Below, piece after piece: positions 45,673 through 59,429 of a DNA stretch of 64,000 nucleotides. A model generated the notes under the pieces. The model made no database searches. It saw only the letters and a list, made by a program, of their open reading frames with translations, and was not told the DNA's origin. The position numbers and the translations under genes are program-made. The stretch lies in NCBI GenBank assembly GCA_024509875.1, contig JAMPIV010018785.1, positions 620,001 through 684,000 on the forward strand, read 5' to 3'. The first letter of the stretch is position 1. Every line of letters starts with the position of its first letter. The stretch comes from Oreohelix idahoensis (lineage: Eukaryota; Mollusca; Gastropoda; Stylommatophora; Oreohelicidae).

Positions 45673-47493
45673 TTAATTCAATTTCTTCTCAGAGAAGTTG
45701 CGCGATAAAAGATCTGCCAAGTTATTGTCTGATCCAGCAATAGGCAGAATCGTAAATGAAAATTCTTGAATCAACAAGTACCATCGATGTATTCTAGCGT
45801 TACGCATAGTTCTAGCTGTTATGTAAGTAAGAGGACTATGGTCTGTCATAATGTAAAAGTGCGTGCCGATGAGATATCTTGACAGCTTCTCCAGGCACCA
45901 GACCATCGACAGGAGCTCACGTTCACCTGTCGCATACTTTTGTTCAGCCGGAGTCAGTTTCCTCGACACATAGAAACATGGATGGAGTGTTTCCTTGTAA
46001 CATTGCAGCAAACAGCCACCCATGGAGTAACTCGAGGCATCTGATTGAAGTATGAATGGAATACGTATATTCGGTAATAACAAAATTGGTGCATTACTAA
46101 ATAATTTCTTAATTGTTACTAAAGCGCTTTCGCAATCTTTGTCCCAACGTACCTTATTAGGACTACCTTTAGTCAACAGTGCGGACAAAGGTGTAGATAG
46201 TTGTGCGAAATGCGGGATGAACTTATGGTAATAGTTTGTCAAGCCTAAAAGGCTTCTAACTTGTTTCTTAGTTGAAGGGGTAGAAATCTCTAGAATTCTT
46301 TTGACTGTATTGTCGTCAGGATACAGTTTGTGGTTACCTATTCGGTGACCAAGAAAAGAAATTTCCTGACAACCTATTTGGACCTTTGAAGGTCGCACAG
46401 TCAAACCATACATACGTAACGTATGTAGAAGAGAAGTTAAACCATCAATATGGTCTTCCCACGAGTCATGAAATAGGCAGATATCATCGATGTACGTGAT
46501 GACATCTTTACGATCGCCAAGAAGGCGGCGCATCATGCGCACAAACGTCGCTGGCGCATTTACTAACCCAAAACACATATAATTCCATTGGTAGAGCCCA
46601 AATGGAGTTGTGAAAGCTGTGTAATGTTTGGCATTTTCGGCAAGAGGAATTTGCCAGTAGCCTTTAGAGAGATCTAGTTTGCTAAAGAAAGTAGCATTAG
46701 ATAATTCTGACAAAAGATCATCTAAAAGAGGCATAGGTTCACCGTCTGTGATTGTAATTTTATTCAATCGACTAAAATCAATACAAATACGCAAAGAATC
46801 ATCCTTCTTTTTAACTATCACCATTGGGAATGCATATGGTGATTCCGAAGGAGATATCACACCTAAACGTATCATCTCTTTTAACTCTTTCTCCACCCTA
46901 TCTTTGTGGTGTAAAGATATAGGATAGGGTCTAAGTTTGATAGGTTTATAATCAGTAAGAGTAATATCATGGGATATAAGCGATGTCTGACCTGGAAGGT
47001 CGGTGAGAACATCATTGAAAGAAATAAGAATATCCCGAACTTGATCTTGTTGTGACGAAGATAGTGAAGAAGAAATAGTCACGTCTTTCCAAGATTCCGA
47101 TGATTGCAAAGAAGGTAGTTGAAATTGTAAAGGGATAGACGAAGTAGTATCTTCTTCATGAACAACTGCAAAAGAAGCAGTATGATGTGAAGAATCATCA
47201 ATAGAGTTAATGACAGGAATTAATTCCTGTGGTCTTTCAACTGCCAATTTTTGCATGTTGACATGGAAGGTTTTGATTTTACCTCTAACGTTTACCGAGT
47301 AGTCAACATCTGTGACTTGTTTGATAACATCAAATGGACCTAGCCATGATATCAGTAATTTGTTATCGTTATGAGGTAGCAACAACCAAACTTTTTCCCC
47401 TGGTTTGAAGGATCTTAATATTCTCTTTTGATTATGTAATAGTCTTGATCGTTGAGTGTAATTGTAGACTTTAATCTGTTTTTCGATTGACAC
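45673..47493 (-). CDS. pol: E4 pol: integrase C-terminal domain, reverse transcriptase, RNase H
   Basis: 606 codons. Residues 1-75 are the integrase C-terminal domain (GEKVWLLLPH, WLGPFDVIKQV, FHVNM). RT starts near residue 150 (VLTDLPGQ, LRICIDFSRLNKI, FFSKLDLSKGYWQIP, YIDDICLF, LTVRPSKVQIG). RNase H follows (ILQSDASSYSMGGCLLQ, GERELLSMVWCLEK, MTDHSPLTYI) and ends LADLLSRN. The domains look intact. No ATG opens this frame near its start; it is -1 relative to Gag, so expression would need frameshifting. The upstream two thirds of integrase are missing. Confidence 0.93.
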   Translation of the reverse strand: MSIEKQIKVYNYTQRSRLLHNQKRILRSFKPGEKVWLLLPHNDNKLLISWLGPFDVIKQVTDVDYSVNVRGKIKTFHVNMQKLAVERPQELIPVINSIDDSSHHTASFAVVHEEDTTSSIPLQFQLPSLQSSESWKDVTISSSLSSSQQDQVRDILISFNDVLTDLPGQTSLISHDITLTDYKPIKLRPYPISLHHKDRVEKELKEMIRLGVISPSESPYAFPMVIVKKKDDSLRICIDFSRLNKITITDGEPMPLLDDLLSELSNATFFSKLDLSKGYWQIPLAENAKHYTAFTTPFGLYQWNYMCFGLVNAPATFVRMMRRLLGDRKDVITYIDDICLFHDSWEDHIDGLTSLLHTLRMYGLTVRPSKVQIGCQEISFLGHRIGNHKLYPDDNTVKRILEISTPSTKKQVRSLLGLTNYYHKFIPHFAQLSTPLSALLTKGSPNKVRWDKDCESALVTIKKLFSNAPILLLPNIRIPFILQSDASSYSMGGCLLQCYKETLHPCFYVSRKLTPAEQKYATGERELLSMVWCLEKLSRYLIGTHFYIMTDHSPLTYITARTMRNARIHRWYLLIQEFSFTILPIAGSDNNLADLLSRNFSEKKLN

Positions 47494-48974
47494 TCATAAC
47501 ATGTATCATTCATTACCATACATGCGTTCGCATGATCATTATCATCATTACCTTTCTCCTTTTTGACACTGCAATTATTTGCATGTCTGTGTTTATTTTT
47601 GTCTCTCGACGGAGATCTGGCATTACCTTTCTTATTATTGACTGACTTTTTATTGCTATAATAAAAATCTGTAGAGTCATCCTTCCTGGCATCTCTACCA
47701 TAAGATGATCTCTGTTTATAGTATCCTTTCTGATGTGAACCATCATAATCCCTGCCTCTGTGATACCCACGATCATGAGGTGAATATCCTCTATAACCTC
47801 GTCGATATGAATTCGAAGGAGAGCGATGACGACGGAAGTTATAAAAACCTCTGTCGGATTGATAATAATCTGAACGACAACGTCCATCAAAGCTCTTCGA
47901 TCGAGGTCTCTGATCATGGTGTGCCGCGCACACAGGTATAGGATCTCGAATAGTCGATCTATGAAGATCTTTATTCTGATGTGCGGTCTGATACTGTCTT
48001 CCGAGTTTTTCATACTCATCGATAGAATTAGGATGTCTTTCTTGTAAAAATGCTTCTAATTTAGTGCTGCATGCGGATAAAACTTTATCTCGCAGCATGA
48101 GATCTATAACACCTTCATATGTTTTATTTATACCAGATAGATCAATCCATCTGCTAAGGAAATGTTTAATAGATGCAATGAATTCACCAAAATCTGCATC
48201 CTTGCTTGGCTTAGCCGCATGAAAACGATATCTGAATCCAGACTCAGTTAACTGGAAACGTCTTAGTAATACCTCTTTTACGACATCGAAATCGCTTCTG
48301 CTCTTTTCATCAAGACTCATGAAACATTTAAGTGAGTCACCAGTCAAAAAATTAAGTAAAAGACTGCTCCATCTTTCCTTGGGTATGTTCAGAGCTGTGA
48401 CCTTGATGATGAATCTAGATATGAAAGAGTCAACACAATCGCGAGTTTGGTCAAAATGTGGCATTTTTAGCTTAGGATAGAAAATATTTGTACCAGCCGC
48501 AGTCTTAGTCTGTTCAGACTGCACTTTAGCTAATTCTAAAGTTTTTTCTTTTTCTGCATGAAGTTTTAATGCTTCCATTTCCATGGCATTTTTATGGGCT
48601 TGATCCAGTTGCATAAGTTCCATTCTCCTTAATTCCATTTCTTTATCTCGTTGTGCCATTCTTTCCTTCTCAAATTCTCTGTCTTTCTCTTGTTGAGCTA
48701 ATTCTTTATCTTTCTGCTCTCTGTCTTTCTCTTGTTGAGCTATAGTCAATCGTTCTAATTCCAATTTCATGGATATTTCTTTTTCCTTCAATTCCCTCTC
48801 TTGGGTTAATTCAAACCTCCTAAGCTCATCAGCTCGTTTAGTCATTTCGCGCTGTTCCATTCTTTCCAGACGCGATAAATATTCATCATATTTCGTATCT
48901 GCAAAACTTTGTAGTTCCGCTCCTGATTTTCCATAACTTTTTCCAATATCAATGAATTCCTGTAGTGTAGACAT
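47415..48974 (-). CDS. gag: E4 Gag
   Basis: 519 codons with ATG at 48974. Residues about 40-160 are a long charged coiled coil (repeated QQEKDRE, RELKEKE). The capsid-like domain spans about 165-330 (PKLKMPHFDQTRDCVDSF, LLNFLTGDSLKCF, LLRRFQLTESGFRYRF). Then comes an Arg/Tyr/Gly/Ser-rich tail (RRGYRGYSPHDRGYHRGRDY) likely to bind nucleic acid in place of a CCHC knuckle. The end (NDTCYECQ) aligns with the start of E2's protease region, and the deletion junction follows within a few codons. Overlaps pol by 79 bases. Confidence 0.92.
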   Translation of the reverse strand: MSTLQEFIDIGKSYGKSGAELQSFADTKYDEYLSRLERMEQREMTKRADELRRFELTQERELKEKEISMKLELERLTIAQQEKDREQKDKELAQQEKDREFEKERMAQRDKEMELRRMELMQLDQAHKNAMEMEALKLHAEKEKTLELAKVQSEQTKTAAGTNIFYPKLKMPHFDQTRDCVDSFISRFIIKVTALNIPKERWSSLLLNFLTGDSLKCFMSLDEKSRSDFDVVKEVLLRRFQLTESGFRYRFHAAKPSKDADFGEFIASIKHFLSRWIDLSGINKTYEGVIDLMLRDKVLSACSTKLEAFLQERHPNSIDEYEKLGRQYQTAHQNKDLHRSTIRDPIPVCAAHHDQRPRSKSFDGRCRSDYYQSDRGFYNFRRHRSPSNSYRRGYRGYSPHDRGYHRGRDYDGSHQKGYYKQRSSYGRDARKDDSTDFYYSNKKSVNNKKGNARSPSRDKNKHRHANNCSVKKEKGNDDNDHANACMVMNDTCYECQSKNRLKSTITLNDQDYYIIKREY

Positions 48975-50145
48975 GATACTAGGTTTCTGAGTACCTTCAA
49001 TAGTCTATAATATACACCAGGACTATAGAACTCACTATAATATGTACATGAATATATTAGTCAATACAAACAAGTTCGGAGAACATGTGACAAAGACAGT
49101 GAAAACAATCAAATGAGTTACAATGAAATGATTTTTCAGTTATACGACAACAATTTACACTTATAAAGTAAATAAAGGAGACTTATACTCAGTAATCAGT
49201 AAAAGAAAGAAAAGAATTTACATCACAAAAATATAACAAGACAAGTCGTCTTAAACGAACGTGGAGACAAAGAAGTTTTAGATCACACACGACAACAATT
49301 GTCAACAGCACTGAAATTAGGTTACGTAAATAAATAGGACGTAATTCACTTGACGAAACTGCTAAGTACACAAAATCTGGTTATATTGCGAACTGAGGAA
49401 ACATTTATATCCTGACTCGAAAGAAAAAATATAATCAGTCAGATCCTCAGTCAGCGAATATAAGCATGCAAATCTAATAGAAGTTAACATTCACTGAAGT
49501 TTTCCTGGGAAAATTCCAGTCAATATTAAACACGACGAATATACAAATATACGAATAAACATGAATGGGGAACACAGATGATGAGTATAAAAGTAAGTAA
49601 AGTGACGATGAACTGTAGACCAAAGCTAATGCAAGGACAATATGATAATGTTCAAGCGCCCAAGTAAAATCAAGAACTTATCTGTTTAGCTGTCCCTCTG
49701 AGAAATAGTTGAGTGCATGTAATTCTAATCCTAGTTCCGAACCGTGTCTTCAACAGCTGTAGTCCATTGATTGAAGACCTTGACCTTCGCAGTAGGGAAC
49801 CGTTTGAAAGTATTGCTTCGGTCTTCGAACGTAGTTTCTTCAATCGATCTGCGTCGCAGCCTCAGATGAATTTGATGAAGAGATACATTCTCCACTGTTC
49901 AGGTTCTCGAGTGGAAGATTACCGTTCTATCTGCGTGAATCAGTCTCTTTGGTGGAAGAAAATTAGTATTCTCTCAGGCAAAGTTGTCTGCTAGCGGTGA
50001 CGGCATCCATATAGTGACGTCACTTTCTGTCATGCGCATTTCAGTTGCCAGTTAGGCTTGAATGAATGATTTTGTCTTTAAACGTTCATCATCAGTTTAA
50101 CTTTCTTCGATACTTGAAGGGGGGGAATCAGTATTCACGAAATCC
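48975..50145 (-). other. E4 leader region
   Basis: About 1.17 kb between primer site and Gag start. No ORF of note; a plus-strand open stretch at 49713-49994 is unsupported. Confidence 0.6.
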
Positions 50146-50163
50146 AGACACTTTCTGACACCA
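50146..50163 (-). other. E4 primer-binding site, tRNA-Leu type
   Basis: Minus strand TGGTGTCAGAAAGTGTCT, three bases inside the 5' LTR, agrees over its first eleven bases with the common tRNA-Leu primer site TGGTGTCAGAAGTGG. Confidence 0.7.
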
Positions 50164-50166
50164 GTA

Positions 50167-51488
50167 TGTTACGGGCCTCGGGACCCCAGTATATTATGGG
50201 TGCTTCGATGACTTCTAGTATTTGAGGATGACCAAGTTATTATATGCGTATTCAGTTTATAGAGTCAAAGTCCCTCGGGTTCTTATCACTTTTGTAGGAT
50301 TCCGTAATACTGTTCGTTGGTATCGATAATGTCTGCTTTAACCCTTGTGATACATTATGTGCTGAACATGTTTCATATTAAATAGTCGACCCTTGACTGA
50401 CCTGTATTAGTCTCTTGTTTTATCGATTATATTGGCAGTGTGAGATGCAGCGTGTTAAGACATTAATCATCACTGGTCATGATCAGTTGAATATTAACAG
50501 CATTTAACTCAACTCCGAATACGACAGTTCATAAGACCGTGATTTTGACGACTCAAAATATTTAATTAGTAATTTCATACCATGAGCAGACACCAACTAC
50601 ATGGGAACAAAAGTCACATCACATTCATGTACGATCTGTAAGAGTTCTCATTATTTCATAAACACATGTTCGCTTTTCTCTATCTAGAGTTCTGGTTCAA
50701 GGTCAGTTCCTTTTAACGGCCAATGTCCTGTGGCATAAATTCAGAGGCTAACTAGACTTACTCCCGTCGCTAGTTTATACAATAGCCTTTTGCACTAGAC
50801 TTAACTATCCTGCTAGTTCTGCAATACACTTATTATGCTAGGCTTACGTCTACTGCTAATCGTCTAATATCCGTTACACTAGGCTTACGCTTGCCGCTAG
50901 CTGTACAATATCCATCTATACTAGTCTTACACTATTGCTAGTACCGTAATGTTCCTTTGGCATACCACGCCAGGCTAATCTGCCATAATTATGCAAACTG
51001 CGTTATTCATACGACGACTTACGTTTGGTTCAAGAAATACACTGCTCAATTGGCTTCCCAGCCACACAATTAATAAGTGGTTATACCACGCAATATAAGT
51101 GGCAATGGCCACACTTCTGAAACACACAGCCGTACGGGTCAAAACCCACAAGTCGAATCTATAGTGGCTATGCCACACAATCCATAGTGGCGATGCCACG
51201 CATTTCAAACACTGCCGTTGGGGCCGAAGCCCACACGTCGAATGACGTTACAAAGACATACGCGTCATGCATAGTGATATGCATACTACGTCGTTAATAT
51301 ATATTCAATTGCGATGTTCCATGGTGCAGCAATCCGAGTGTGATCAAAACTCAAATGCATGCACACATGCAACAATCATCGACATCGGTCGCGGAGATAT
51401 ATCTCTATTCGATTGAGGTGTTCCATGATACAGCCATTCGGATCGACGTCAAATCCAAATGTCTTTAATCATGAAACAATCCTCCACA
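50167..51488 (-). repeat. E4 5' LTR (1322 bp)
   Basis: Same length and internal arrays as the 3' LTR. Plus-strand ends TGTTACGGG and CCTCCACA. Confidence 0.96.
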
Positions 51489-52429
51489 GTGGGGAAAACC
51501 TAACCTAGTGAATATTGTAAGTAACGCTTCTGCAACATGTTTGGAATCTATTGATGACATGGCTACCGCCTCTCCCGACATAGAGCAAGTGTCCACCAGA
51601 GTATGAATACAGCTGTTTATCCTCTTGTTTCGTGTGAGAGGTCCCACAATATCCACCACAACTCTTTCAAATGGAGTTCCCATGATTGGCATTTCTCCAA
51701 GAGTTGCAGGTGCAGTCCAGTGCTTTGGAGCTACCCTTTGACATTCTGGGCAGGATTTTACATATCTTTTTATATCTTCCGTAATCCCTGGCCAGAAATA
51801 GTGACAGGCTATTCATTGTCCCTTGGCGCTAATTCCCATATGTCCACTAAAGGGTATAGCATGTCCTAACTCCATAACCTTTTCCCTATATGAAGAGGGC
51901 AGTACCAACTGTCCATGGCCATTAGATTCTGTTCCAGCTTTTCTATAAAGCAATCCGTTCTTCATATAAAATTCTCCTTTATTTGGAGGGGTATGGCTTT
52001 TAGGCAGTTTTCGAAAACAAGGCTTTAATTAGCTATCTTCAGCTTGTGCCTTCCTCATCTCCTCTGGATGAGTGTCTATAGGGTTGACTTCCTCCTTTCT
52101 AGACTGTGACCTGGTCTGTACTGCTGCCATCTTCACAGGTCGTTGGGGGTTTACCAAAAACACATATCTACACCCCAATATTAGAGGGTAGATTGGTTCT
52201 TTATCACTGCTGCTCTAATCACTCCTTTCACATAGCCAGTCCTGACATTGATCCTAGCTATGGGAAGTGTCATGGTTGCTATATCCTTGGTTGCTTCTTG
52301 TATCTCCACAGTTTCTGTGGTATATAGGTCAGGGTGCACCAGGGTAGAACTCACGACTGAGTCAAAATCCAATCCTGTATCATAAAGGCACATGATAGTA
52401 ATACCGTTACAAGTTACTTCTTCACACAC
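51489..52429 (-). pseudogene. E3 protease, spacer and integrase N-terminal part
   Basis: 52429-52181: aspartic protease with LYDTGLDFDSVV. Then a spacer with TRSQSRKEE and EEMRKAQAE, a zinc-binding region (GHAIPFSGHMG, HYFWPGITEDIKRYVKSCPE, CQRV), and the integrase core start (GTPFERVVVDIVGPLTR, first catalytic Asp) ending LGFPH at the E4 border. Several stops and a frame break in the spacer. Confidence 0.85.
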
Positions 52430-53334
52430 AGGGGGATGATGAAGGTTATCCTGACTTGTGGACAGTTCCTTCTTTCCTTTGTTACCTGTTGCGAGACATG
52501 CAGCGAGATATGGAGGGTTTTTCTTCCTACAGTCTCAAATATTGTGGTTGTTCATTTTGCAAATTTTGCTCCACTTATCTCCCTGGTTATAGGGTTTCTT
52601 ATCTTGTACCTGAGGGTTCCTGTCTCTCTGGTCACATTTAGGTTTGTCATAACCTTGTTTGTATATGTGTTGTTGGTCCCTATTGTCAAACTTATTCTGG
52701 TTTTGTGGTGGCCTACTACTTTCTCCTTGCTTCTTCTTAACTCCAGCTATTTCTGACTGAGCCGCTTGACATCTCTCAGCAACTGTTAAAATCTCCCCCA
52801 ACCTCTCTGCACCTTGTTCCATAAGAAATTTTCTCTTGTCTGGAGGCATAGACTTTCTCACTTGTTCCATCATGACCATTTCTTTTAGGTCCTGACATTT
52901 TCCCAGAGCAGTCCACTTCTCCAAATAGGTTTCTAATCTTGCAGAGAATTGGTGGTAGGTTTCTCCAGAAAGTAGCTTAGCAGTTCTGAATTTCTTTCTA
53001 TAAAATTCTGAGTTCTATTCATATCGAACCAGCAATGCCTGCTTCAAGATTTCATAATCTTCCTGGTCCTCTTTTCCAAGTTTTGCAAAAACTTCATAAG
53101 AAACTCCTCTCAGCCCTTGTGATAACTTAGGGCTCCATTTCTCTTTCTCTAGGCCATAGTTAGTTGCCAACCTCTCATATCTACTTAGATATTCCTCAAT
53201 TTTGTCCTCTTTCTCCACAAATGGATCCAAGTGAAAGTTCATGGCTCCATTTGAGGCACCTTGACTTGCACTAGTGTCAGATGTAGTTGGGCTACTTCCA
53301 TTTCCTGTAACATTTCCTTGAAGTTCAAAGGTAG
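52430..53334 (-). pseudogene. gag: E3 Gag, N-terminus deleted
   Basis: Starts abruptly at FELQG (53334), matching E1 Gag residue about 125, so the coiled coil and start codon are gone. 53242-53015 then 53014-52535 carry the capsid-like domain (MNFHLDPFVEKEDKIEEYLS, KLSQGLRGVSYEVFAKLG) split by a TAG. The knuckle is decayed (SKICKMNNHNI, stop). Closely similar to E1 Gag. Confidence 0.88.
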
Positions 53335-53906
53335 GATCAAGCTGTATAAGTTTCCAGGTATGATGATATTAATATGTTTCTGAATCCCTATTTGCTCCCT
53401 CTCAAGATCCTACTATGATTATATTATTATTATTATTGTTATTATTGTTGTTGTTGTTGTTGACTCTGCTAGGGGTATTAACAAAATTATTTACCAACAA
53501 GAACTTGAACTCAACTTAAATAAGTAAGTAAGTCTGCTGGTAAATATTTACAATTTATTTATACAGTGTCTCTTTTCTGTTTGAAAAGCTTGAAATGAAA
53601 TCAAATTCAGTTACAACATTAAATCAATAAACATTGGAAAATAATCAAAAAGTCTCAAAAGTCATTCAACTTGTTGAAGGTTATCACTTTGATTAATTAT
53701 CTCCGTTGAAAGAACATTTATATAATACTAACAAGTTTATGTCACTATTACTTGAATGTGAAGCTAGTACTGGGTATATCTATGCCCACACTTTTCATTA
53801 TAAACTGTGTCTTTATTAGAATCTTGATTTTTAATATAGGGGTGTCATCCGGATACGCTGACCAGACGCTTTGTTTGGCCACTTATCTGTTGTTTAGAGA
53901 TCTGTC
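53335..53906 (-). repeat. E3 5' LTR remnant
   Basis: Matches 37865-38442 in the 3' LTR. The left edge jumps directly into Gag; the right edge jumps into a LINE fragment at GATCTGTC|TGAG. Both LTR termini and the primer site are missing. Confidence 0.85.
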
Positions 53907-54010
53907 TGAGATTATCCGGCACAATGCTTTTTCTAGTGCTGTTATTTCTGCATCATAGCTGGAACAAATTTCTCTGCAAGGGCCAAAGATGCGAGGGTGG
54001 TCTTCTGGGA
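53907..54010 (-). pseudogene. LINE RNase H fragment
   Basis: About 95 bp nearly identical to 63906-64000 (GAGATTATCCGGCACAATGC and onward, with one A/G difference). On minus it encodes SSYDAEITALEKALC-type RNase H sequence, with Phe or other changes. Sequence beyond 54000 may extend the fragment. Confidence 0.8.
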
Positions 54011-56494
<2,484 letters not shown>

Positions 56495-56838
56495 CGGGAG
56501 CCGCGCTAGCGTAGTGGTTACAACACCGCTCTGGCGACCGGGTGATACAGGATCAAACCCGGGCGACGGCATTTGAGGATTTTTCGTCGACCGGGATTTG
56601 GACTGGATTAACTCGAGACCTGGCGAGGACATTTGAAGGAGTGTCGTCGACCAGGGACTGGCGGCTCCTGAGCCGACCCAGCTGCAATGGGTACCTCCGA
56701 AATCGGCGAGTATTTGCCTGAATGGCGAGGGACACCTGTCTCTGTACAAGAAATAAAGGGATACTCACGTAAAATCAATGTCAGGTTAGACATAAAATAA
56801 TAACCTGAGATTTCGCCTCGAGTATTAGCGGGCGTACG

Positions 56839-56870
<32 letters not shown>
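56495..56870 (+). mobile_element. tRNA-derived SINE, type B (copy 2)
   Basis: Same head and body as 38901-39245, with GACCCAGC at 56675 and GGGTACC at 56689. An A-tail of about 32 ends at 56870. The flanks share TTTATATTTATTTATATTTA, a probable target duplication, although in simple sequence it is not decisive. Confidence 0.93.
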
Positions 56871-56873
<3 letters not shown>

Positions 56874-57255
56874 ATATTTATTTATATTTATATATTTATA
56901 TATTTATAGGGAAACTTTCGGATCTACAAATCTCAGTCGTAATCGATAGGCTGGATTGATTATCTCTCAAATACAGGGACAGATTTTACCTTTCACCATG
57001 TCACTTGTGAAAAATCCATTTCTTTACCTTATCTCTCACTGAGCTATCACCTGTTCTAGTCCTATTCAGGCTGGGCTAAAAATTGATCTTAATTACCCTA
57101 TCGAAAATATACGACAAATGTGTGCTCGTCCGAGGTATTTTCGAACTTAGAATAGGAAAACGAGACGATAAATGTAGTCTCGTTTTCTGGGAATTGAACT
57201 CAAATCCTGAGCAAGTAAGACAGAAAATTTCTCGTTTACCGTGATTTTGATCTTA
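56871..57255. other. Unassigned DNA left of the CACTA-like element
   Basis: The TTTATA remainder, then ordinary sequence. No gene seen. A short near-repeat of CGAGACGATAAATGTAGTCT and CTCGTTTTC surrounds 57150-57190. Confidence 0.4.
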
Positions 57256-57258
57256 TAA

Positions 57259-59429
57259 CACTGACTAACAAAAAAAAACTTTTTTTTTTCTTTCTCTAAC
57301 ATTTCTATGTTTTTCTAATCAATTTTAATGCGCTGTTTTTAAATCTGCAAACCGTTTTTCTCTATCAGGTCGGGATCTCTAGAAATACGCAATTGAAGTT
57401 TTTTAACAACGCATACAGTATTACAACATCATTCGTACAAGAAGTATAACAGTTATGTAGGCTTGAATTTCTTTGCAGTCGACTTTCGTCGGGGAATGGC
57501 ATGGCGTACATCGCGATGAAGCATCCAACAATAATCGGCAAGCATGGTCACACTCCACCGTCCTTGATAACGTGACTCCATTACGGCGATATCTTGATGG
57601 AATCGTTCTCCATGTTCATCGCTGACTTCGCCAAGGTTGTCAGGGAAAAAGTCAAGATGTGAATCGAGCAAATGGATTTTGAGGGACATGTTACAGCCCA
57701 TAATTCTGTATGCATCTATGCACTGCTTAACAATATGCAACATAGTCAACAGATGTGTGATTTCCCAGAAAGTTATCGACGATCGATTTGAATGCCATCC
57801 ATGCGCGAAGTTCACTACCATGTAACAAGTTCTCGAATTGTTTGTCTGCAATAACTTTCCTAATCTGAGGTCCTACAAAGATACCTTCCTTTATCTTTGC
57901 ATCGCTAACTTGCGGAAACTTTTCTCGAAGATAAGTGAAAGCTTTGCTCGTTTTATCTAACGCTTTTACAAAATTCTTCATGAGCCCCAACTTTATATGT
58001 AACAGTGGTAAAATTAAGCTGTCTTTGTTAACTAATGGCTCGTGTATTACATTTTTATGCCCGAGCTGCATACGATCCCGGATAGGCCACACCTTTCTTG
58101 CATAATGTTCCTGTCTGTTGCGGCTGTCCCATTCACATCGGAAGCAACAAAATTTAGTATACCCAGTCTGCATGCCCGTGAGAATGCAATGACCTTAGGT
58201 CTCCACAAATCCGCCATTTGTAGTCATTGTACTTTATTTTTTCCAAACGTATAGCCATATTGTCATAAGTTTCTTTCATATGAACAGAGTAGGTGACTGG
58301 AATTGATGAAAATAAGTTTCTGTTATGCAATAACACAGCTTTTAGACTAGTCTTGGAAGAATCGATGAAAAGTCGCCATTCGTTGACTATGTGCTTATGA
58401 CCGAGGTGCACCATTAGACCGTTTACATCTTTGCAATAGCAAATGTCATCATCCATCTCAAAGTATTGAACAAGTTCTCTGTGTCTATGACGAAATTTAG
58501 ATATCGGAGTATTGGGCGCTAAAAGATTCCATTCTTTGAGTCGCGAACCGAGTAATTCCGCTTGTCCTTTGGTAAGAGCGAGATCACGTATTAGATCTGA
58601 AAGTCCTGAATGGTTAATTAAGTAAACACTATCATTCACCGGTATGTAATCTGAGTCAGAATTAGTTTCTAATGCAGGTAAACTATCACTTTCTGATGGT
58701 TCATTCACGTCCAACGGATTATGTTCTGGTGGTACTTGGATCGGACACGTGATTGGATCATGAGGCACTGGTTTCGAAACCAATTCAATATTTGAATAAA
58801 CCACAGACTTTCTAGTTTTAAAAGTGAAACCATGGATATTTGTCAAGCAGAAGTACAATCAGTAGTGTGATTTGTATGTTCACGCCATATTACTGGCACT
58901 CCAAAAGGCATCGACTTATGCTTCAGCGATTTTCGTAACCAACCTGCCAATGTATCGAACAAACTGCATTTGGCTACCAAGATTTATTTGCATCATCAAC
59001 TTTCGAATCGAAATAAAGTTCATATGCTTTCTTTAGTAATGGTGTAAAGTTTTTCTGGTCAACACGATCGGTAAAATATCTGCACACGTAACAGAACAGA
59101 TCAGCCAAATTTCTACAACTTCTAGAAGCCATATTTTGCTCAGAATTATTTCAAAATACAGTAACTATTTGAAAAATCGCGTAACATATGTCATGCATCT
59201 TTTAGCAGTATAAAAAGTAGAATTATGTTGCTTTTTATTAATTTTTAATAAGTTATATAGTAAAAATGAAACGGAGCAAATAACGGTTTCCCAAAAATAT
59301 ATTTATTCACAAATATCTTAAGAACCCGACGTGATAGAGATAAACGGATTTCAGATTTGAAATCAGCGCAAGAAACTGACCTAAGAACACTTATTCTTAT
59401 ATAAGAAAGAAAAATGTTGTTTGTCAGTG
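57259..59429 (-). mobile_element. CACTA-like (EnSpm/CMC) DNA transposon
   Basis: 2171 bp. The left end begins CACTGACTAACAAAAA; the right end, inverted, begins CACTGACAAACAACATTTTT, and both continue to TTTCTTTC, giving imperfect terminal inverted repeats of about 25-30 bp. Flanks are TAA (57256-57258) and TAA (59430-59432), a 3 bp target duplication. CACTG/CACTA ends and 3 bp duplications are the hallmark of EnSpm/CACTA. The interior is one minus-strand broken gene. Confidence 0.8.
57453..59132 (-). pseudogene. Putative transposase of the CACTA-like element, frameshifted
   Basis: Reading from an ATG at 59132: MASRSCRNLADLFCYVCRYF with a CxxC pair, a stop near 58980, then 58858-58154 (LMVHLGHKHIVNEWRLFID, YKWRICGDL). 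58173-57727 follows after a frame break (GYTKFCCFRCEWDSRNRQEH, KFPQVSDAKIKEGIFVGPQ), and 57851-57453 holds the end (SLKIHLLDSHLDFFPDNLGE, VSDEHGERFHQDI). An acidic residue in FIDSS, the GD of ICGDL followed by a CxxC, and Glu in DEHGERFHQD could form the DDE triad; this assignment is inference. At least three frame breaks or stops. I recognise it as a repeated uncharacterised protein family of invertebrate genomes. Confidence 0.7.

Larger units (their letters stand above)
44172..51488 (-). mobile_element. LTR retrotransposon E4, complete, non-autonomous deletion derivative
   Basis: 1322 bp LTRs (44172-45493, 50167-51488) with about ten differences, a 5 bp target duplication GTGGG (44167-44171, 51489-51493), a tRNA-Leu-type primer site and a purine tract. 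Coding content is Gag, integrase C-terminus, RT and RNase H. Protease, integrase zinc domain and DDE core are absent. Inserted in E3's integrase between FPH and QIVTDNG. Confidence 0.95.
37722..53906 (-). mobile_element. LTR retrotransposon E3 (Gmr1-type), old, carrying three nested insertions and 5' deleted
   Basis: Minus-strand order: 5' LTR remnant (53906-53335), Gag, protease, integrase, RT, RNase H, purine tract, 3' LTR (39681-37722). Insertions: E4 in integrase (44172-51488), a solo-LTR-like 2.2 kb piece between integrase and RT (41135-43332), and a SINE in the 3' LTR (38901-39245). Its proteins are closest to those of E1 and E5. Many stops and frame breaks. Confidence 0.87.
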
